Shown one piece after another: positions 31,469 to 41,134 of a stretch of 64,000 nucleotides of DNA. The first letter of the stretch is position 1; each line of letters begins with the position of its first letter. Source of the stretch: Duganella sp. Root1480D1 (GTDB lineage Bacteria > Pseudomonadota > Gammaproteobacteria > Burkholderiales > Burkholderiaceae_D); contig NZ_LMFZ01000005.1 of assembly GCF_001427305.1 (NCBI RefSeq), forward strand, positions 186,001 to 250,000, read 5' to 3'. The notes under the pieces were generated by a model, which was not told the origin of the DNA, did not search any database, and saw nothing but the letters and a program-made list of their open reading frames with translations. Made by a program: the position numbers and the translations under genes.

Positions 31469-32586
31469 TTTGCGTTCGACTTGATGCTGACTTCAGCGAT
31501 GGCGGACATGCCCGGCACCAGGCGGCCTTCATAGGCCTTCAGGTCTTCCGGCTTGAAGGTGATTTTCACCGGCACGCGCTGCACGATCTTGGTGAAGTTG
31601 CCGGTGGCGTTATCGGCCGGCAGCAGCGCAAACTGCGCGCCGGAGGCAGGCGAGAACGAGTCAACGCGGCCAACCAGCTCCTTGCCCGGCAGTGCGTCGA
31701 TGGTCAGGCTCACTTCCTGGCCCACGCGCATGTCGGCGAGCTGGGTTTCCTTGAAGTTGGCGGTGACCCATACATTGTCCTGCACCAGGGCCACCAGTTG
31801 CTGGCCCGGCTGCACGCGCTGGCCCACTTCCAGGGTGCGCTTGCCGACGCGGCCATCGACCGGGGCGACGATGCGGTTGTATGCCAGTTGCTGCTGCGCG
31901 TCTTTCAACTGCACTTGCAGCACTTTCACTTGCGCCTTCAGCACTTCGCGGGCGGAGGTGGCGGAACCGATTTGCGCTTTCGCTGCAACGGCGCTGTCCT
32001 TGCGCGCCGCCACGTCGGCAGTGGCGCTGGTACGGGCGGCATTGGCGGCATCCAGTTCGGCTTTCGATACTGCTTTCATCTGGCTGGTATACAGCTGGCC
32101 GTAACGTTCGGCGTCCTGCGAGGCGCGCAGCTGGTTGGCTTGCGCCTGGGCGACCTGCGCGGCGGCGGCGCTGGCTTGTGCATTCACCTGGGCGATCTGG
32201 GCGTCGGCTTGCAGGACCTGCTGCTGCACGCTGGCGATCTGCGCCTGGATCTGTTCCACCTTCACCTGCTGGTCGAAGGGATCGAGTTCGGCGATCACGT
32301 CGCCGGCTTTCACCAATTGGTTGTCGTCCACCAGCACCTTGGTCACCACGCCGGAAATGCGCGAGGACACCGGGTGCACATGGCCGGCCACGTAGGCGTT
32401 TTCCGTTTCCACGTAATGATGGCTGCGGTACCACATGCGGCCACCGGCGGCCAGGGCTGCCAGGGCGATCAGGCCGGCGATCACGAGGACGCGACGGTTA
32501 GGAGGAGTGGCTGCAGGCGTGGCGGCAGGCGTGGCTTCTGGCACTGCGCTGAGCACTTTTTGTTCGGCTGGGTTGTGCTGGGACAT
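31465..32586 (-). CDS. HlyD/EmrA-family membrane fusion (adaptor) protein
   Basis: 373 residues. One N-terminal helix (VLVIAGLIALAALAAG, ~33-48) anchors it in the inner membrane. Periplasmic biotinyl-lipoyl-like halves (HVHPVSSRISGVVTKVLV and NRIVAPVDGRVG) flank a ~100-residue Ala/Gln-rich coiled-coil hairpin. The start at 32586 was preferred over an upstream in-frame ATG (32625), which would overlap the operator region. It connects the DHA2 permease with the NodT channel. It is the first gene of the operon, divergent from the TetR regulator. Confidence 0.92.
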   Translation of the reverse strand: MSQHNPAEQKVLSAVPEATPAATPAATPPNRRVLVIAGLIALAALAAGGRMWYRSHHYVETENAYVAGHVHPVSSRISGVVTKVLVDDNQLVKAGDVIAELDPFDQQVKVEQIQAQIASVQQQVLQADAQIAQVNAQASAAAAQVAQAQANQLRASQDAERYGQLYTSQMKAVSKAELDAANAARTSATADVAARKDSAVAAKAQIGSATSAREVLKAQVKVLQVQLKDAQQQLAYNRIVAPVDGRVGKRTLEVGQRVQPGQQLVALVQDNVWVTANFKETQLADMRVGQEVSLTIDALPGKELVGRVDSFSPASGAQFALLPADNATGNFTKIVQRVPVKITFKPEDLKAYEGRLVPGMSAIAEVSIKSNAK

Positions 32587-32653
32587 GGTGGGAAACTCCC
32601 TGAAAATGAAATGAGTCGTGTGCATTATTCGTCAATCAATGATCAAAGTCAAG

Positions 32654-32677
32654 AAATGAAACGATTGCATTTCATTT
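32654..32677. promoter_or_regulatory. Inverted repeat, candidate TetR operator
   Basis: AAATGAAA-8 nt-TTTCATTT is a perfect 8+8 dyad centred between the divergent efflux operon and tetR. Its size and placement fit a TetR/AcrR operator repressing both directions. Related AATGAAATGA half sites lie just before the efflux start. Confidence 0.55.
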
Positions 32678-32738
32678 TAAATTGGAATAAAGTGGACGCT
32701 ATCTGCAAGCCTTCGGGCATTACGTATGGTTTTCAATC

Positions 32739-33386
32739 ATGTCTGTCGAACAACTCTCTGAACCAGTCAAAGCCGGGCGCCCCAAAGCCGCCGAGGCCGA
32801 GGCCCGCCTGAACGACTTGATGGATACGGCCGCCCGCCTGATCCTGGAGAAGGGCTATGGCAAGGTCAGCCTGGAAGCCATTGCCAAGGAAGCACGGGTT
32901 GCCGTGCGCACCATCTATGTGAAATTCGGCGGCAAGGCCGGCCTGTTGAAGGCTATCCTGCTGCGTTACCGCGCCGGCGCCTTCGACCCGGTGGGCATGG
33001 AAGACAGCATCCAGGGCCCGATCCGCGACACGCTGCGCGAGTTCGGCCTGCGCTTCCACCGCCTGGTCAGCAGCCCGGAAGCGACGGCCTTGTACCAGAT
33101 CGTGGTGGCGGAAGCGCATGCCAATCCCGACCTGGCGGAAGCCTTCTGGGACGCCGGCCCGCGCCAGACGCGCGAGCTGCTGGCGCGCTTTTTCGCCCTG
33201 CCCGCCATTCGCGCCCAACTGGATACCGATGCGCCGCCGGAACGCCTGGCGATCCACCTGATGAATTGCCTGATGGGCGACCAGCTGCGGCGCTTCCTGT
33301 TCGAATCGCGCTGCGGCGTGGCCACCACGCCAGGCGAAATCGAACAAGGCATCGACCTGTTCCTGCGCGGTGTATTGAAGCGTTAA
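32739..33386 (+). CDS. TetR/AcrR-family regulator of the efflux operon
   Basis: 215 residues. The N-terminal HTH (~25-75) reads AARLILEKGYGKVSLEAIAK and AVRTIYVKFGGKAGLLKAIL. The C-terminal domain is of the AcrR/TetR_C type seen near efflux pumps (SSPEATALYQIVVAEA). Divergent position and the nearby AAATGAAA/TTTCATTT dyad argue that it represses the pump and itself and is released by a pump substrate. That ligand logic is known for the family, not shown here. Confidence 0.9.
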   Translation: MSVEQLSEPVKAGRPKAAEAEARLNDLMDTAARLILEKGYGKVSLEAIAKEARVAVRTIYVKFGGKAGLLKAILLRYRAGAFDPVGMEDSIQGPIRDTLREFGLRFHRLVSSPEATALYQIVVAEAHANPDLAEAFWDAGPRQTRELLARFFALPAIRAQLDTDAPPERLAIHLMNCLMGDQLRRFLFESRCGVATTPGEIEQGIDLFLRGVLKR

Positions 33387-33495
33387 GCCGCCCCTAAGCG
33401 TGCGCGGCAGCGTATGTGCGCTAGCGCACGGTGGCCCGTCGGCTAGCTGCCGGATACTGACCTTCTCGAGAACCAAAATTAAAGTGGGAGGTTGT

Positions 33496-33678
33496 ATGAG
33501 CAAGGTCGATCGGCTCGAATGGAGCAGGAAAATCGCCACGATCAACGAGCGCATCAAAGGGTTCCAGGAAAACCCGAACAAGGAGCACCTGGACGCCGCG
33601 ATCAATGAACTGAAGGCCTATGCAGAAGCTGCCAGTAGCGGCGGCATCGAAATCCCAGAGCGCTTCATAGCGAGCTAA
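33496..33678 (+). CDS. Small protein of unknown function (60 residues)
   Basis: A 60-residue soluble, charged, mostly helical protein (MSKVDRLEWSRKIATIN...GGIEIPERFIAS). The start at 33496 has GGGAGG 5 bases upstream, and an efficient terminator follows 6 bp after the stop, so it is a genuine monocistron. No family is recognised. It lies between the TetR gene and a DUF3144 gene without shared transcription. Confidence 0.7.
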   Translation: MSKVDRLEWSRKIATINERIKGFQENPNKEHLDAAINELKAYAEAASSGGIEIPERFIAS

Positions 33679-33683
33679 CAACA

Positions 33684-33707
33684 AACCGGGCAAAAGCCCG
33701 GTTTTTT
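33684..33707 (+). terminator. Intrinsic terminator of the 60-residue protein gene
   Basis: Stem AACCGGGC/GCCCGGTT with an AAAA loop followed by TTTT, right after the stop codon. Confidence 0.9.
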
Positions 33708-33772
33708 ATTGCAGCAACGCGGTTCCTGTGTCACGATGCCCACCCCTAGTATCAACTTATTGGTAGTAAATC

Positions 33773-34087
33773 ATGAGCGAACAAGCAACCCAACAGCAGC
33801 AGAACGACGACCAGAAATTCTTCGAGAACATCGACGCCTACATTGCACTGGCCAACGCCCACGAAAACAGCAATAAAGGCGCACCGCAACTGGTCGGCGC
33901 CAGCCTGCTGTTCGCCGCCGCCCGCTACAACATCTTCCTGGTAGCGCGCGCCCAGGGCGATCTAGAAACCTACAACGGCAAGAAAGAAGAAGCCAAGTCC
34001 TACTTCATGGACCAGTTCAGCAAAATGTTCGACGACAACTGGAACGATTACAACCAGCACTTCGAGCAGTACCGTAACCAGAAGTAA
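33773..34087 (+). CDS. DUF3144-type small protein
   Basis: 104 residues, soluble and acidic, with the pattern FFENIDAYIALANAHEN followed by GASLLFAAARYNIFLVA and a helical C-terminus ending NQHFEQYRNQ. This matches the DUF3144 family of proteobacterial unknowns. It is short, has no signal peptide, and its Gln-rich N-terminus (QATQQQQNDDQ) is probably flexible. Nothing in the neighbourhood indicates its role. Confidence 0.78.
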   Translation: MSEQATQQQQNDDQKFFENIDAYIALANAHENSNKGAPQLVGASLLFAAARYNIFLVARAQGDLETYNGKKEEAKSYFMDQFSKMFDDNWNDYNQHFEQYRNQK

Positions 34088-34204
34088 ATCCGCCTTACCG
34101 TTCCTCGGCCCCCGTGGCCCCAGGAAAATGGCGCGCGATGGCCCTGTCCGGGCAACCCTGTCGAGACTAAGATGGTTCAACACTTTCGACGCCCGGACCA
34201 GCCC

Positions 34205-34765
34205 ATGAAAACCTTATTCATCGCGTTCCTGCTCTTCTTCGCGCACATCGACGCGCCCACGGCAGCTCCTTCGGCGAGCGACGGCCAACAGGACTTCAAT
34301 TGGGAATTGGGGACTTGGGAAACAAAACTGCGGCGTCTCGGCAAACCGCTCAGCGGCAGCCAGGAATGGCTTGAATATACCGGCACAACGACCGTCACGC
34401 CGCTGATGGACAAGCGGGCGAACATCGTCGAGTTTGATGTGCAGGGGGCGGCCGGGAGGATCTCGGGCGTTTCTCTTCGCTTGTACCAGCCTGCGAGCGG
34501 GCAATGGAGCCTGCACTTCGCGAATCTCGCCAACGGCTCAATGACCGAACCAATGCAGGGCAGCTTCAAGCTAGGACGTGGGACGTTCTTTGGCCAGGAC
34601 ATGCTCAATGGCCGCAAAATCCTGGTCCGTTTCCTGATCATTCCATTGAGCCAGGACCTATGGCGCTTCGAACAGGCTTACTCCGCCGATAACGGGAAAA
34701 ACTGGGAGGACAACTGGATCGCGGTTGATACCCGCCAGTCGGTCCTCCCATCGCGTGTGCGCTGA
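34205..34765 (+). CDS. Exported protein of unknown function, DUF1579-like
   Basis: 186 residues with a signal peptide (MKTLFIAFLLFFAHIDAPTAA). The mature part is predicted all-beta (FNWELGTWETKLRRL, TTTVTPLMDKRANIVEF, GVSLRLYQPASGQWSLHF), resembling the lipocalin-like DUF1579 fold. The start at 34205 was chosen over 34172 because it opens directly with the signal peptide. It converges on lpdA with 12 bp between the stops. No function is assigned. Confidence 0.7.
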   Translation: MKTLFIAFLLFFAHIDAPTAAPSASDGQQDFNWELGTWETKLRRLGKPLSGSQEWLEYTGTTTVTPLMDKRANIVEFDVQGAAGRISGVSLRLYQPASGQWSLHFANLANGSMTEPMQGSFKLGRGTFFGQDMLNGRKILVRFLIIPLSQDLWRFEQAYSADNGKNWEDNWIAVDTRQSVLPSRVR

Positions 34766-34777
34766 CGGGCCTCGGCC

Positions 34778-36559
34778 TTAGCGCTTGCGTGGCGGCGGCA
34801 GGTCGGTGCAGACACCTTCGTAGGCTTCTGCCGCCATGCCGATCGATTCACCCAGGGTTGGGTGCGGGTGGATCGTCTTGCCGATATCGATGCCGTCGGC
34901 GCCCATTTCGATTGCCAGGGCGATTTCACCGATCATGTCGCCGGCGTGGGTGCCGACGATGGTGCCACCGATGATGCGGTGGGTTTCCGCATCGAACAGC
35001 AGCTTGGTGAAGCCTTCGTCACGGCCATTCGCAACGGCGCGGCCGCTGGCTGCCCATGGGAAGTGGCCCTTCTCGACCTTGATGCCCTTGGCTTTCGCTT
35101 CGTCTTCGGTGATGCCTGCCCATGCCACTTCCGGATCGGTGTAGGCCACCGACGGAATGATCCTGGCGTCGAAGTGTGCCTTCTCGCCGTGGGCTGCTTC
35201 CGCGGCGACGTGCGCTTCGTGCACGGCTTTGTGCGCGAGCATCGGCTGGCCGACGATATCGCCGATTGCGAAGATGTGCGGTACGTTGGTGCGCATCTGG
35301 CTGTCGACATTGATGAAGCCGCGGTCAGTGACGATCACGCCGGCTTTGTCGGCGGCGAGCTTCTTGCCGTTCGGGCTGCGGCCGACTGCCACCAGGACCA
35401 TGTCGTACAGTTGCGGTTCCGGTGCGGTGGCGCCGGCTTCCGCCGCTTCGAAGGTGACCTTGATTCCTTCCGGCAGCGCTTCCACGCCGACGGTCTTGGT
35501 CTTGGTCATGATGCGGTCGAAGCGCTTTTCGTTGTACTTCTGCCAGACTTTCACGGCTTCGCGGTCGGCGCCTTGCATCAGGCCGTCCATCATTTCGACC
35601 ACGTCGATGCGCGCGCCGAAGGTGCTGTACACGGTAGCCATTTCCAGGCCGATGATGCCGCCGCCGATGACCAGCATCTTCTTCGGCATGAAGCGCAGTT
35701 CGAGTGCGCCGGCGCTGTCGACGATGCGCTTGTCTTCCGGGACGAATGGCAGCTTCACTACGCTGGAACCAGCGGCGATGATGGCTTGCTTGAACTGGAC
35801 CACTTTCCTGCTGCCGTCGGCCGCGGTGACTTCGATGTGGTGTGGGCTGAGGAACTGGCCTACTCCCTGCACGACGTTCACCTTGCGCATCTTGGCCATG
35901 CCTGCCAGGCCAGTGGTCATCTTCTTGATGACGCCTTCCTTATAGCTGCGTACCTGGTCGATGTCGATGGCCGGCTTGGCGAAGGTGACGCCGTTCTTGG
36001 CCATGTGGCTGGTTTCGTCTACCACTGCTGCCAGATGCAGCAGTGCTTTTGATGGGATGCAACCGACGTTCAGGCAGACGCCGCCCAGGGTCGCGTATTT
36101 CTCGACCAGAACGGTGTTCATGCCCAGGTCTGCGGAGCGGAAGGCAGCGGAGTAGCCGCCAGGACCGCCGCCCAGGACCATCATGTCGCAGGTGATGTCG
36201 ACCTGGCCGGCATAGCCGCCAGCTTGGGGTGCGGCGACCGGTGCAGCCGCAGCGGCTGGTGCCGGGGCTGCAGCGGCCGCAGGAGCTGCGGCTGGCGCGG
36301 GTGCGGCTGCTGGCGCGGCGGCGCCGGCGGCTTCTTCGACCACCATCAGCGCCGAGCCCTCGCTCACCTTGTCGCCAACCTTGATCTTGAGTTCCTTGAT
36401 CACGCCTGCGTGGGTCGATGGAATCTCCATCGATGCCTTGTCGGATTCAACGGTGGCAAGCGACTGGTCGACCTTGACGGTATCGCCAACCTTGACCAGC
36501 AGCTCGATTACTTCAACGTCCTTGAAGTCGCCGATGTTCGGTACTTTAACTTCGATCAT
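34778..36559 (-). CDS. lpdA: Dihydrolipoyl dehydrogenase (E3) with N-terminal lipoyl domain
   Basis: 593 residues. It reoxidises dihydrolipoamide of the pyruvate dehydrogenase complex with NAD+. Residues 1-75 are a lipoyl domain (lipoyl-Lys K41 in ESDKASME). An Ala/Pro linker (76-118) leads to the FAD site [10 protein letters not shown] (130-136), redox pair C162/C167 in [13 protein letters not shown], the NAD site [11 protein letters not shown] and the C-terminal HPHPTLGES catalytic His. The extra lipoyl domain is known in Neisseria and Burkholderiales E3. AGGAGG precedes the start, and the gene follows aceF by 10 bp. Confidence 0.97.
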   Translation of the reverse strand: MIEVKVPNIGDFKDVEVIELLVKVGDTVKVDQSLATVESDKASMEIPSTHAGVIKELKIKVGDKVSEGSALMVVEEAAGAAAPAAAPAPAAAPAAAAAPAPAAAAAPVAAPQAGGYAGQVDITCDMMVLGGGPGGYSAAFRSADLGMNTVLVEKYATLGGVCLNVGCIPSKALLHLAAVVDETSHMAKNGVTFAKPAIDIDQVRSYKEGVIKKMTTGLAGMAKMRKVNVVQGVGQFLSPHHIEVTAADGSRKVVQFKQAIIAAGSSVVKLPFVPEDKRIVDSAGALELRFMPKKMLVIGGGIIGLEMATVYSTFGARIDVVEMMDGLMQGADREAVKVWQKYNEKRFDRIMTKTKTVGVEALPEGIKVTFEAAEAGATAPEPQLYDMVLVAVGRSPNGKKLAADKAGVIVTDRGFINVDSQMRTNVPHIFAIGDIVGQPMLAHKAVHEAHVAAEAAHGEKAHFDARIIPSVAYTDPEVAWAGITEDEAKAKGIKVEKGHFPWAASGRAVANGRDEGFTKLLFDAETHRIIGGTIVGTHAGDMIGEIALAIEMGADGIDIGKTIHPHPTLGESIGMAAEAYEGVCTDLPPPRKR

Positions 36560-36569
36560 CGTGGCCTCC

Positions 36570-38192
36570 TTACAGCAGGATCTTGCGCATATCGGCCAGT
36601 ACTTCGGCCAGGTATGCGGCGAAGCGTGCACCGGACGCGCCGTCGACCACGCGGTGGTCATAGGACAGCGACAGCGGCAGCATCAGGCGCGGCACGAACT
36701 GCTTGCCGTCCCATACTGGCTTCATGGAGGACTTGGACAGGCCGAGGATCGCCACTTCTGGTGCGTTCACGATCGGGGTGAACGCAGTGCCGCCAATGCC
36801 GCCCAGCGACGAAATGGTGAAGCAGGCGCCTTGCATGTCGGTCGGCTTCAGCTTGCCTTCGCGCGCGGCCAGCGACAGCTCGCCCATTTCCTTGGCGATC
36901 TGGGTCACGGACTTCTGGTCGGCATTCTTCACGACCGGTACCACCAGGCCTTGCGGCGTGTCGGCGGCAAAACCGATGTTGTAGTACTTCTTCAGGATCA
37001 GGTTCTCGCCCTTCTCGTCCAGGGACGAATTGAAGGTCGGGAATTTCTTCAGCGCGGTCACGGAGGCCTTGATCACGAATGCCAGCATGGTGAGCTTGAC
37101 GGCATCTTTGTTCTTGGCGTTCGCATTGTTGCTGTCGACACGGAACTGTTCCAGGTCGGTGATGTCGGCGTCTTCGAACTGCGTGACGTGCGGGATCATC
37201 ACCCAGTTGCGGTGCAGGTTCGGGCCGGAGATCTTCTTGATGCGCGGCAGCGGGGACAGTTCGGTTTCGCCGAACTTGCTGAAGTCCAGAGATGGCCATG
37301 GCAGCAGGTTCATGCCGGCACCACCGCCGGCGGCGGCTGGTGCGGCGTTCGGTGCAGCTGCGGCGCCGGACATGATGCCCTTCACATGGTTCTGCACGTC
37401 CAGCTGGGTCACGCGGCCTTTCGGACCGGTACCGCCAACGCGGGTCACGTCCACGCCCAGTTCACGGGCGAACTTGCGGACGGATGGGGAGGCGTGGGCC
37501 AGCTTGCCGTTCACGGCAGGTGCTGCCGGCGCCGCGGCTGGCGCCGCCGCTGCGGCCGGAGCCGGTGCTGCGGCAGGAGCAACTGCCGCAGGCGCGGCGG
37601 CCGCAGGGGCACCGCCGACTGCGTCAACGATCAGCACCAGGGAGCCTTCAGCGACCTTGTCGCCTACCTTGACCTTCACTTCTTTCACCACGCCGGCGTG
37701 CGACGATGGAATTTCCATGGAGGCTTTGTCGGATTCGACGGTCACCAGCGACTGGTCCTTGGCGATGGTGTCGCCAACCTTGACCAGCACTTCGATGACT
37801 TCCACTTCCTTGAAGTCGCCGATGTCGGGGACCTTGACTTCGACCGGGCCGGCCGACGCAGCTGGCGCTGGCGCGGCAGCAGCGGCAGGCGCTGGCGCGG
37901 CAGCTGGTGCAGCGGCCGCCGGAGCTGCGGCAGGAGCTGCAGCAGCGCCGGCACCGGAAGCTTCCACGATCAGCAGCAGCGAGCCTTCGGCCACCTTGTC
38001 GCCGACCTTCACGCTGATTTCCTTGACGATGCCGGCTTGCGACGAAGGGATCTCCATCGATGCCTTGTCCGATTCAACGGTCACCAGCGACTGGTCAACC
38101 TTGATCGTGTCGCCCACCTTGACCATCAGTTCGATGACTTCAACTTCCTTGAAGTCGCCGATATCCGGGACTTTCACTTCAACCATGCTCAT
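36570..38192 (-). CDS. aceF: Dihydrolipoyllysine-residue acetyltransferase (E2 of pyruvate dehydrogenase)
   Basis: 540 residues. Two lipoyl domains (K43 and K156, both in [12 protein letters not shown]) are joined by Ala/Pro linkers of ~35 residues. A peripheral-subunit-binding domain follows (~242-275, [19 protein letters not shown]), then the catalytic domain with [11 protein letters not shown] near the C-terminus. It forms the core that transfers acetyl groups to CoA. The start at 38192 has GGAG 8 bases upstream; a second ATG six bases on is possible. Located between aceE (22 bp) and lpdA (10 bp). Confidence 0.97.
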   Translation of the reverse strand: MSMVEVKVPDIGDFKEVEVIELMVKVGDTIKVDQSLVTVESDKASMEIPSSQAGIVKEISVKVGDKVAEGSLLLIVEASGAGAAAAPAAAPAAAAPAAAPAPAAAAAPAPAASAGPVEVKVPDIGDFKEVEVIEVLVKVGDTIAKDQSLVTVESDKASMEIPSSHAGVVKEVKVKVGDKVAEGSLVLIVDAVGGAPAAAAPAAVAPAAAPAPAAAAAPAAAPAAPAVNGKLAHASPSVRKFARELGVDVTRVGGTGPKGRVTQLDVQNHVKGIMSGAAAAPNAAPAAAGGGAGMNLLPWPSLDFSKFGETELSPLPRIKKISGPNLHRNWVMIPHVTQFEDADITDLEQFRVDSNNANAKNKDAVKLTMLAFVIKASVTALKKFPTFNSSLDEKGENLILKKYYNIGFAADTPQGLVVPVVKNADQKSVTQIAKEMGELSLAAREGKLKPTDMQGACFTISSLGGIGGTAFTPIVNAPEVAILGLSKSSMKPVWDGKQFVPRLMLPLSLSYDHRVVDGASGARFAAYLAEVLADMRKILL

Positions 38193-38214
38193 AGTGTTTG
38201 CTCCGTCTTCTTAT

Positions 38215-40911
38215 TTATTGGGTCACCGGATTTGGCTTGTTCGGGTTGATGCCGTACTTCTTGATGGCGTCTTCCACAACCGACATCGCGATCTTGCCTT
38301 CGTCCGCCAGGGCGCGCAGGGAAGCGACGGTGATGTAGTAGCGGTTCACCTCGAAGAACTCGCGCAGCTTGGCGCGGCTGTCCGAACGGCCAAAGCCATC
38401 GGTGCCCAGCACCTTGTAGGTGCGGCCTTCCGGCATGTAAGGACGGATCTGTTCAGCGAATGCACGCATGTAGTCGGTGGTTGCAACGATCGGGCCGGTG
38501 CTGTCCTTCAGCAGGCCGGTTACATACGGTACGCGCTGCTCTTTGGTCGGGTTGACCATGTTCCAGCGTTCGCAGTCCTGGCCATCGCGGGCGACCAGGG
38601 TCAGCGAAGGAGCGGACCACACGTCGGCGGCGATGTTCCAGTCGTTCTTCAGCAGTTCGGCGGCGAAGATCGATTCGCGCAGGATGGTGCCCGAGCCGAC
38701 CAGTTGCACGCGCTGCTTGGCGGATTTGTCGCCTTCCTGCAGCAGGTACATGCCTTTCAGGATGCCCTCTTCCTGGCCTGCTTTCAGGCCTGGGTGGGCA
38801 TAGTTCTCGTTCATGATGGTGATGTAGTAGAACACGTCTTCCTGCTCACCCACCATGCGGCGCAGGCCGTCCTGGATAATCACAGCCAGTTCATGGCCGA
38901 AGGTCGGATCATACGGCACGCAGTTCGGGATGGTCGCCGCAACGATGTGGCTGTGGCCATCTTCGTGCTGCAGGCCCTCGCCGTTCAGCGTGGTGCGGCC
39001 GGCGGTGCCCGCCATCAGGAAGCCGCGAGCGCGCATATCGCCCGCCGCCCAAGCCAGGTCGCCAACGCGCTGCAGGCCGAACATCGAGTAGTAGGTGAAG
39101 AACGGGATCATCACGCGGTTGTTGCTCGAGTACGAGGTCGCTGCGGCGATCCAGGAACTCATGCCGCCCGCTTCGTTGATACCCTCTTGCAGGATCTGGC
39201 CGGCCTTGTCTTCGCGGTAGTACATCACCTGGTCCTTGTCGACCGGCTCGTACAACTGGCCTTGCTGGTTGAAGATGCCGATCTGGCGGAACAGGCCTTC
39301 CATACCGAAGGTACGGGACTCGTCGACCAGGATAGGCACCACGCGCTGGCCCAGCGACTGGTCGCGCAGCAGCGCGGTGATGATACGCACGTAAGCCTGG
39401 GTGGTCGAAATCTCGCGGCCTTCCGGAGTCGGGTCGGTCACGGCCTTGAAGGCGTCCAGGCCCGGTACCACCAACTGCTCGTCGGCCTTGGTGCGGCGCG
39501 AAGGCAGGTAGCCGCCCAGCGCCTTGCGGCGTTCGTGCAGGTACTTCATTTCAGGCGCGTCGTCGGACGGCTTGAAGAACGGGATGTCTTTCAGCTGGTC
39601 GTCCGGGATCGGGATGTTGAAGCGGTCGCGCATTTCGCGGATTGCCTCATCGTCCAGTTTCTTGGTCTGGTGCGCGGTATTGCGCGCTTCGCCGGACTTG
39701 CCCATGCCGAAGCCCTTGACGGTCTTCACCAGCAGCACGGTTGGCTTGCCGACGGATTCGTTGGCCATCTTGAACGCGGCGTAGATCTTGTGCGGATCGT
39801 GGCCGCCACGGGTCAGGCGCCAGATGTCGTCGTCGGACATGTTGGCAACCATTTCCAGCAGCTTCGGATGCTTGCCGAAGAAATGCTTGCGCACATAGGC
39901 GCCATCCTTGGCCTTGTAGTTCTGGTATTCGCCGTCGACGGTTTCCATCATCACCTTCTGCAGGATGCCGTCCTTGTCCTGCGCCAGCAGGTTGTCCCAA
40001 CCCGGGCCCCAGATGACCTTGATGACGTTCCAGCCGGCGCCGCGGAAGTCCGCTTCCAGCTCTTGAATGATCTTGCCGTTACCGCGCACAGGGCCGTCCA
40101 GGCGCTGCAGGTTACAGTTGACCACGATGTTCAGGTTGTCCAGCTGTTCGCGGGCAGCCATGCCGATCGCGCCCATCGATTCCGGTTCGTCCATCTCGCC
40201 GTCGCCGCAGAAGGCCCAGACTTTACGGCCTTCGGTGTTGGCGATGCCGCGTGCGTGCAGGTACTTCAGGAAGCGCGCCTGGTAGATCGCCATCAGCGGG
40301 CCCAGGCCCATCGACACGGTCGGGAATTGCCAGAATTCCGGCATCAGTTTCGGGTGCGGGTAGGAGGACAGGCCTTTGCCGTCCACTTCCTTGCGGAAGT
40401 TCAGCAGTTGTTCTTCGCTCAGGCGGCCTTCCAGGAAGGCGCGCGCGTAGACGCCAGGGGACGAGTGGCCCTGGATGTACAGCAGGTCACCGCCGTGGTT
40501 CTCGCTCTCGGCTTTCCAGAAGTGGTTAAAGCCGATGCCCAGCATGTTCGCCAGCGAGGCGAACGAGGACAGGTGGCCACCCAGGTCGCCGTCGGCGCGA
40601 TTGGCCTTGACCACCATCGCCATCGCGTTCCAGCGCATCCACGAGCGCAGGCGCTCTTCGTATTCCAGGTTGCCTGGGCAGTGGGCTTCTTTGTGGGCGG
40701 GGATGGTGTTGACGTAGGCGGTATTGGCGGAGAACGGGATATCGGCGCCGCGGCGGCGGGCCAGGTCGACCAGTCGCTCCATCAGGTAGTGGGCACGCTC
40801 AGGGCCTTCGTTTTCCAGGACGGCTTCCAACGCCTCCAGCCATTCTTTGGTTTCCTGTGCATCAGGATCGTTGGCCGTTTGTGCCGTGACCTGGTCAAGT
40901 TGAGCTGACAT
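38215..40911 (-). CDS. aceE: Pyruvate dehydrogenase E1 component, homodimeric type
   Basis: 898 residues, the normal length of homodimeric E1. It decarboxylates pyruvate with thiamine diphosphate and passes the acetyl group to E2. Visible features include the N-terminal GHLSSFASLANM, the ThDP/Mg motif around VWAFCGDGEMDEPESMGAI and a C-terminal DGFGRSDSRAKLREFF. It heads the aceE-aceF-lpdA operon, which supplies acetyl-CoA from glycolysis. An inverted repeat about 90 bp upstream may be part of its control. No PdhR-like regulator gene lies adjacent. Confidence 0.98.
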   Translation of the reverse strand: MSAQLDQVTAQTANDPDAQETKEWLEALEAVLENEGPERAHYLMERLVDLARRRGADIPFSANTAYVNTIPAHKEAHCPGNLEYEERLRSWMRWNAMAMVVKANRADGDLGGHLSSFASLANMLGIGFNHFWKAESENHGGDLLYIQGHSSPGVYARAFLEGRLSEEQLLNFRKEVDGKGLSSYPHPKLMPEFWQFPTVSMGLGPLMAIYQARFLKYLHARGIANTEGRKVWAFCGDGEMDEPESMGAIGMAAREQLDNLNIVVNCNLQRLDGPVRGNGKIIQELEADFRGAGWNVIKVIWGPGWDNLLAQDKDGILQKVMMETVDGEYQNYKAKDGAYVRKHFFGKHPKLLEMVANMSDDDIWRLTRGGHDPHKIYAAFKMANESVGKPTVLLVKTVKGFGMGKSGEARNTAHQTKKLDDEAIREMRDRFNIPIPDDQLKDIPFFKPSDDAPEMKYLHERRKALGGYLPSRRTKADEQLVVPGLDAFKAVTDPTPEGREISTTQAYVRIITALLRDQSLGQRVVPILVDESRTFGMEGLFRQIGIFNQQGQLYEPVDKDQVMYYREDKAGQILQEGINEAGGMSSWIAAATSYSSNNRVMIPFFTYYSMFGLQRVGDLAWAAGDMRARGFLMAGTAGRTTLNGEGLQHEDGHSHIVAATIPNCVPYDPTFGHELAVIIQDGLRRMVGEQEDVFYYITIMNENYAHPGLKAGQEEGILKGMYLLQEGDKSAKQRVQLVGSGTILRESIFAAELLKNDWNIAADVWSAPSLTLVARDGQDCERWNMVNPTKEQRVPYVTGLLKDSTGPIVATTDYMRAFAEQIRPYMPEGRTYKVLGTDGFGRSDSRAKLREFFEVNRYYITVASLRALADEGKIAMSVVEDAIKKYGINPNKPNPVTQ

Positions 40912-41001
40912 GTAACTAGTCTCCTATCGATTGAAGGCGCCCCACCCTTTATGTCTCCGGACGGTGCAGGTGATTATTTACTAAGACTTTGGCTAAGTGT
41001 G

Positions 41002-41024
41002 AAGGATTCTATCAGCGAATCCTT
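41002..41024. promoter_or_regulatory. Inverted repeat upstream of aceE
   Basis: AAGGATTC-tatcagc-GAATCCTT is a perfect 8-bp dyad 90 bp upstream of the aceE start, in an AT-rich stretch. It may be an operator or an mRNA-leader hairpin. On the plus strand a T-rich run follows, but no plus-strand gene ends here, so a terminator role is unlikely. Confidence 0.45.
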
Positions 41025-41134
41025 TGTTTTTCAAATTGCGGAAGCTGATTTTATATTGTGAAATGCGTTGCGGATCTACAAATGGTTTCAATGCTTAATT
41101 GTCGGTAGGAAATCACCTACGTATACTCAGAACT

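Noticed and set aside
41002..41024. Inverted repeat before aceE as a transcription terminator
   Set aside because: No gene on the plus strand ends there, and on the minus strand it lies upstream of aceE, so an operator or leader role is more likely.
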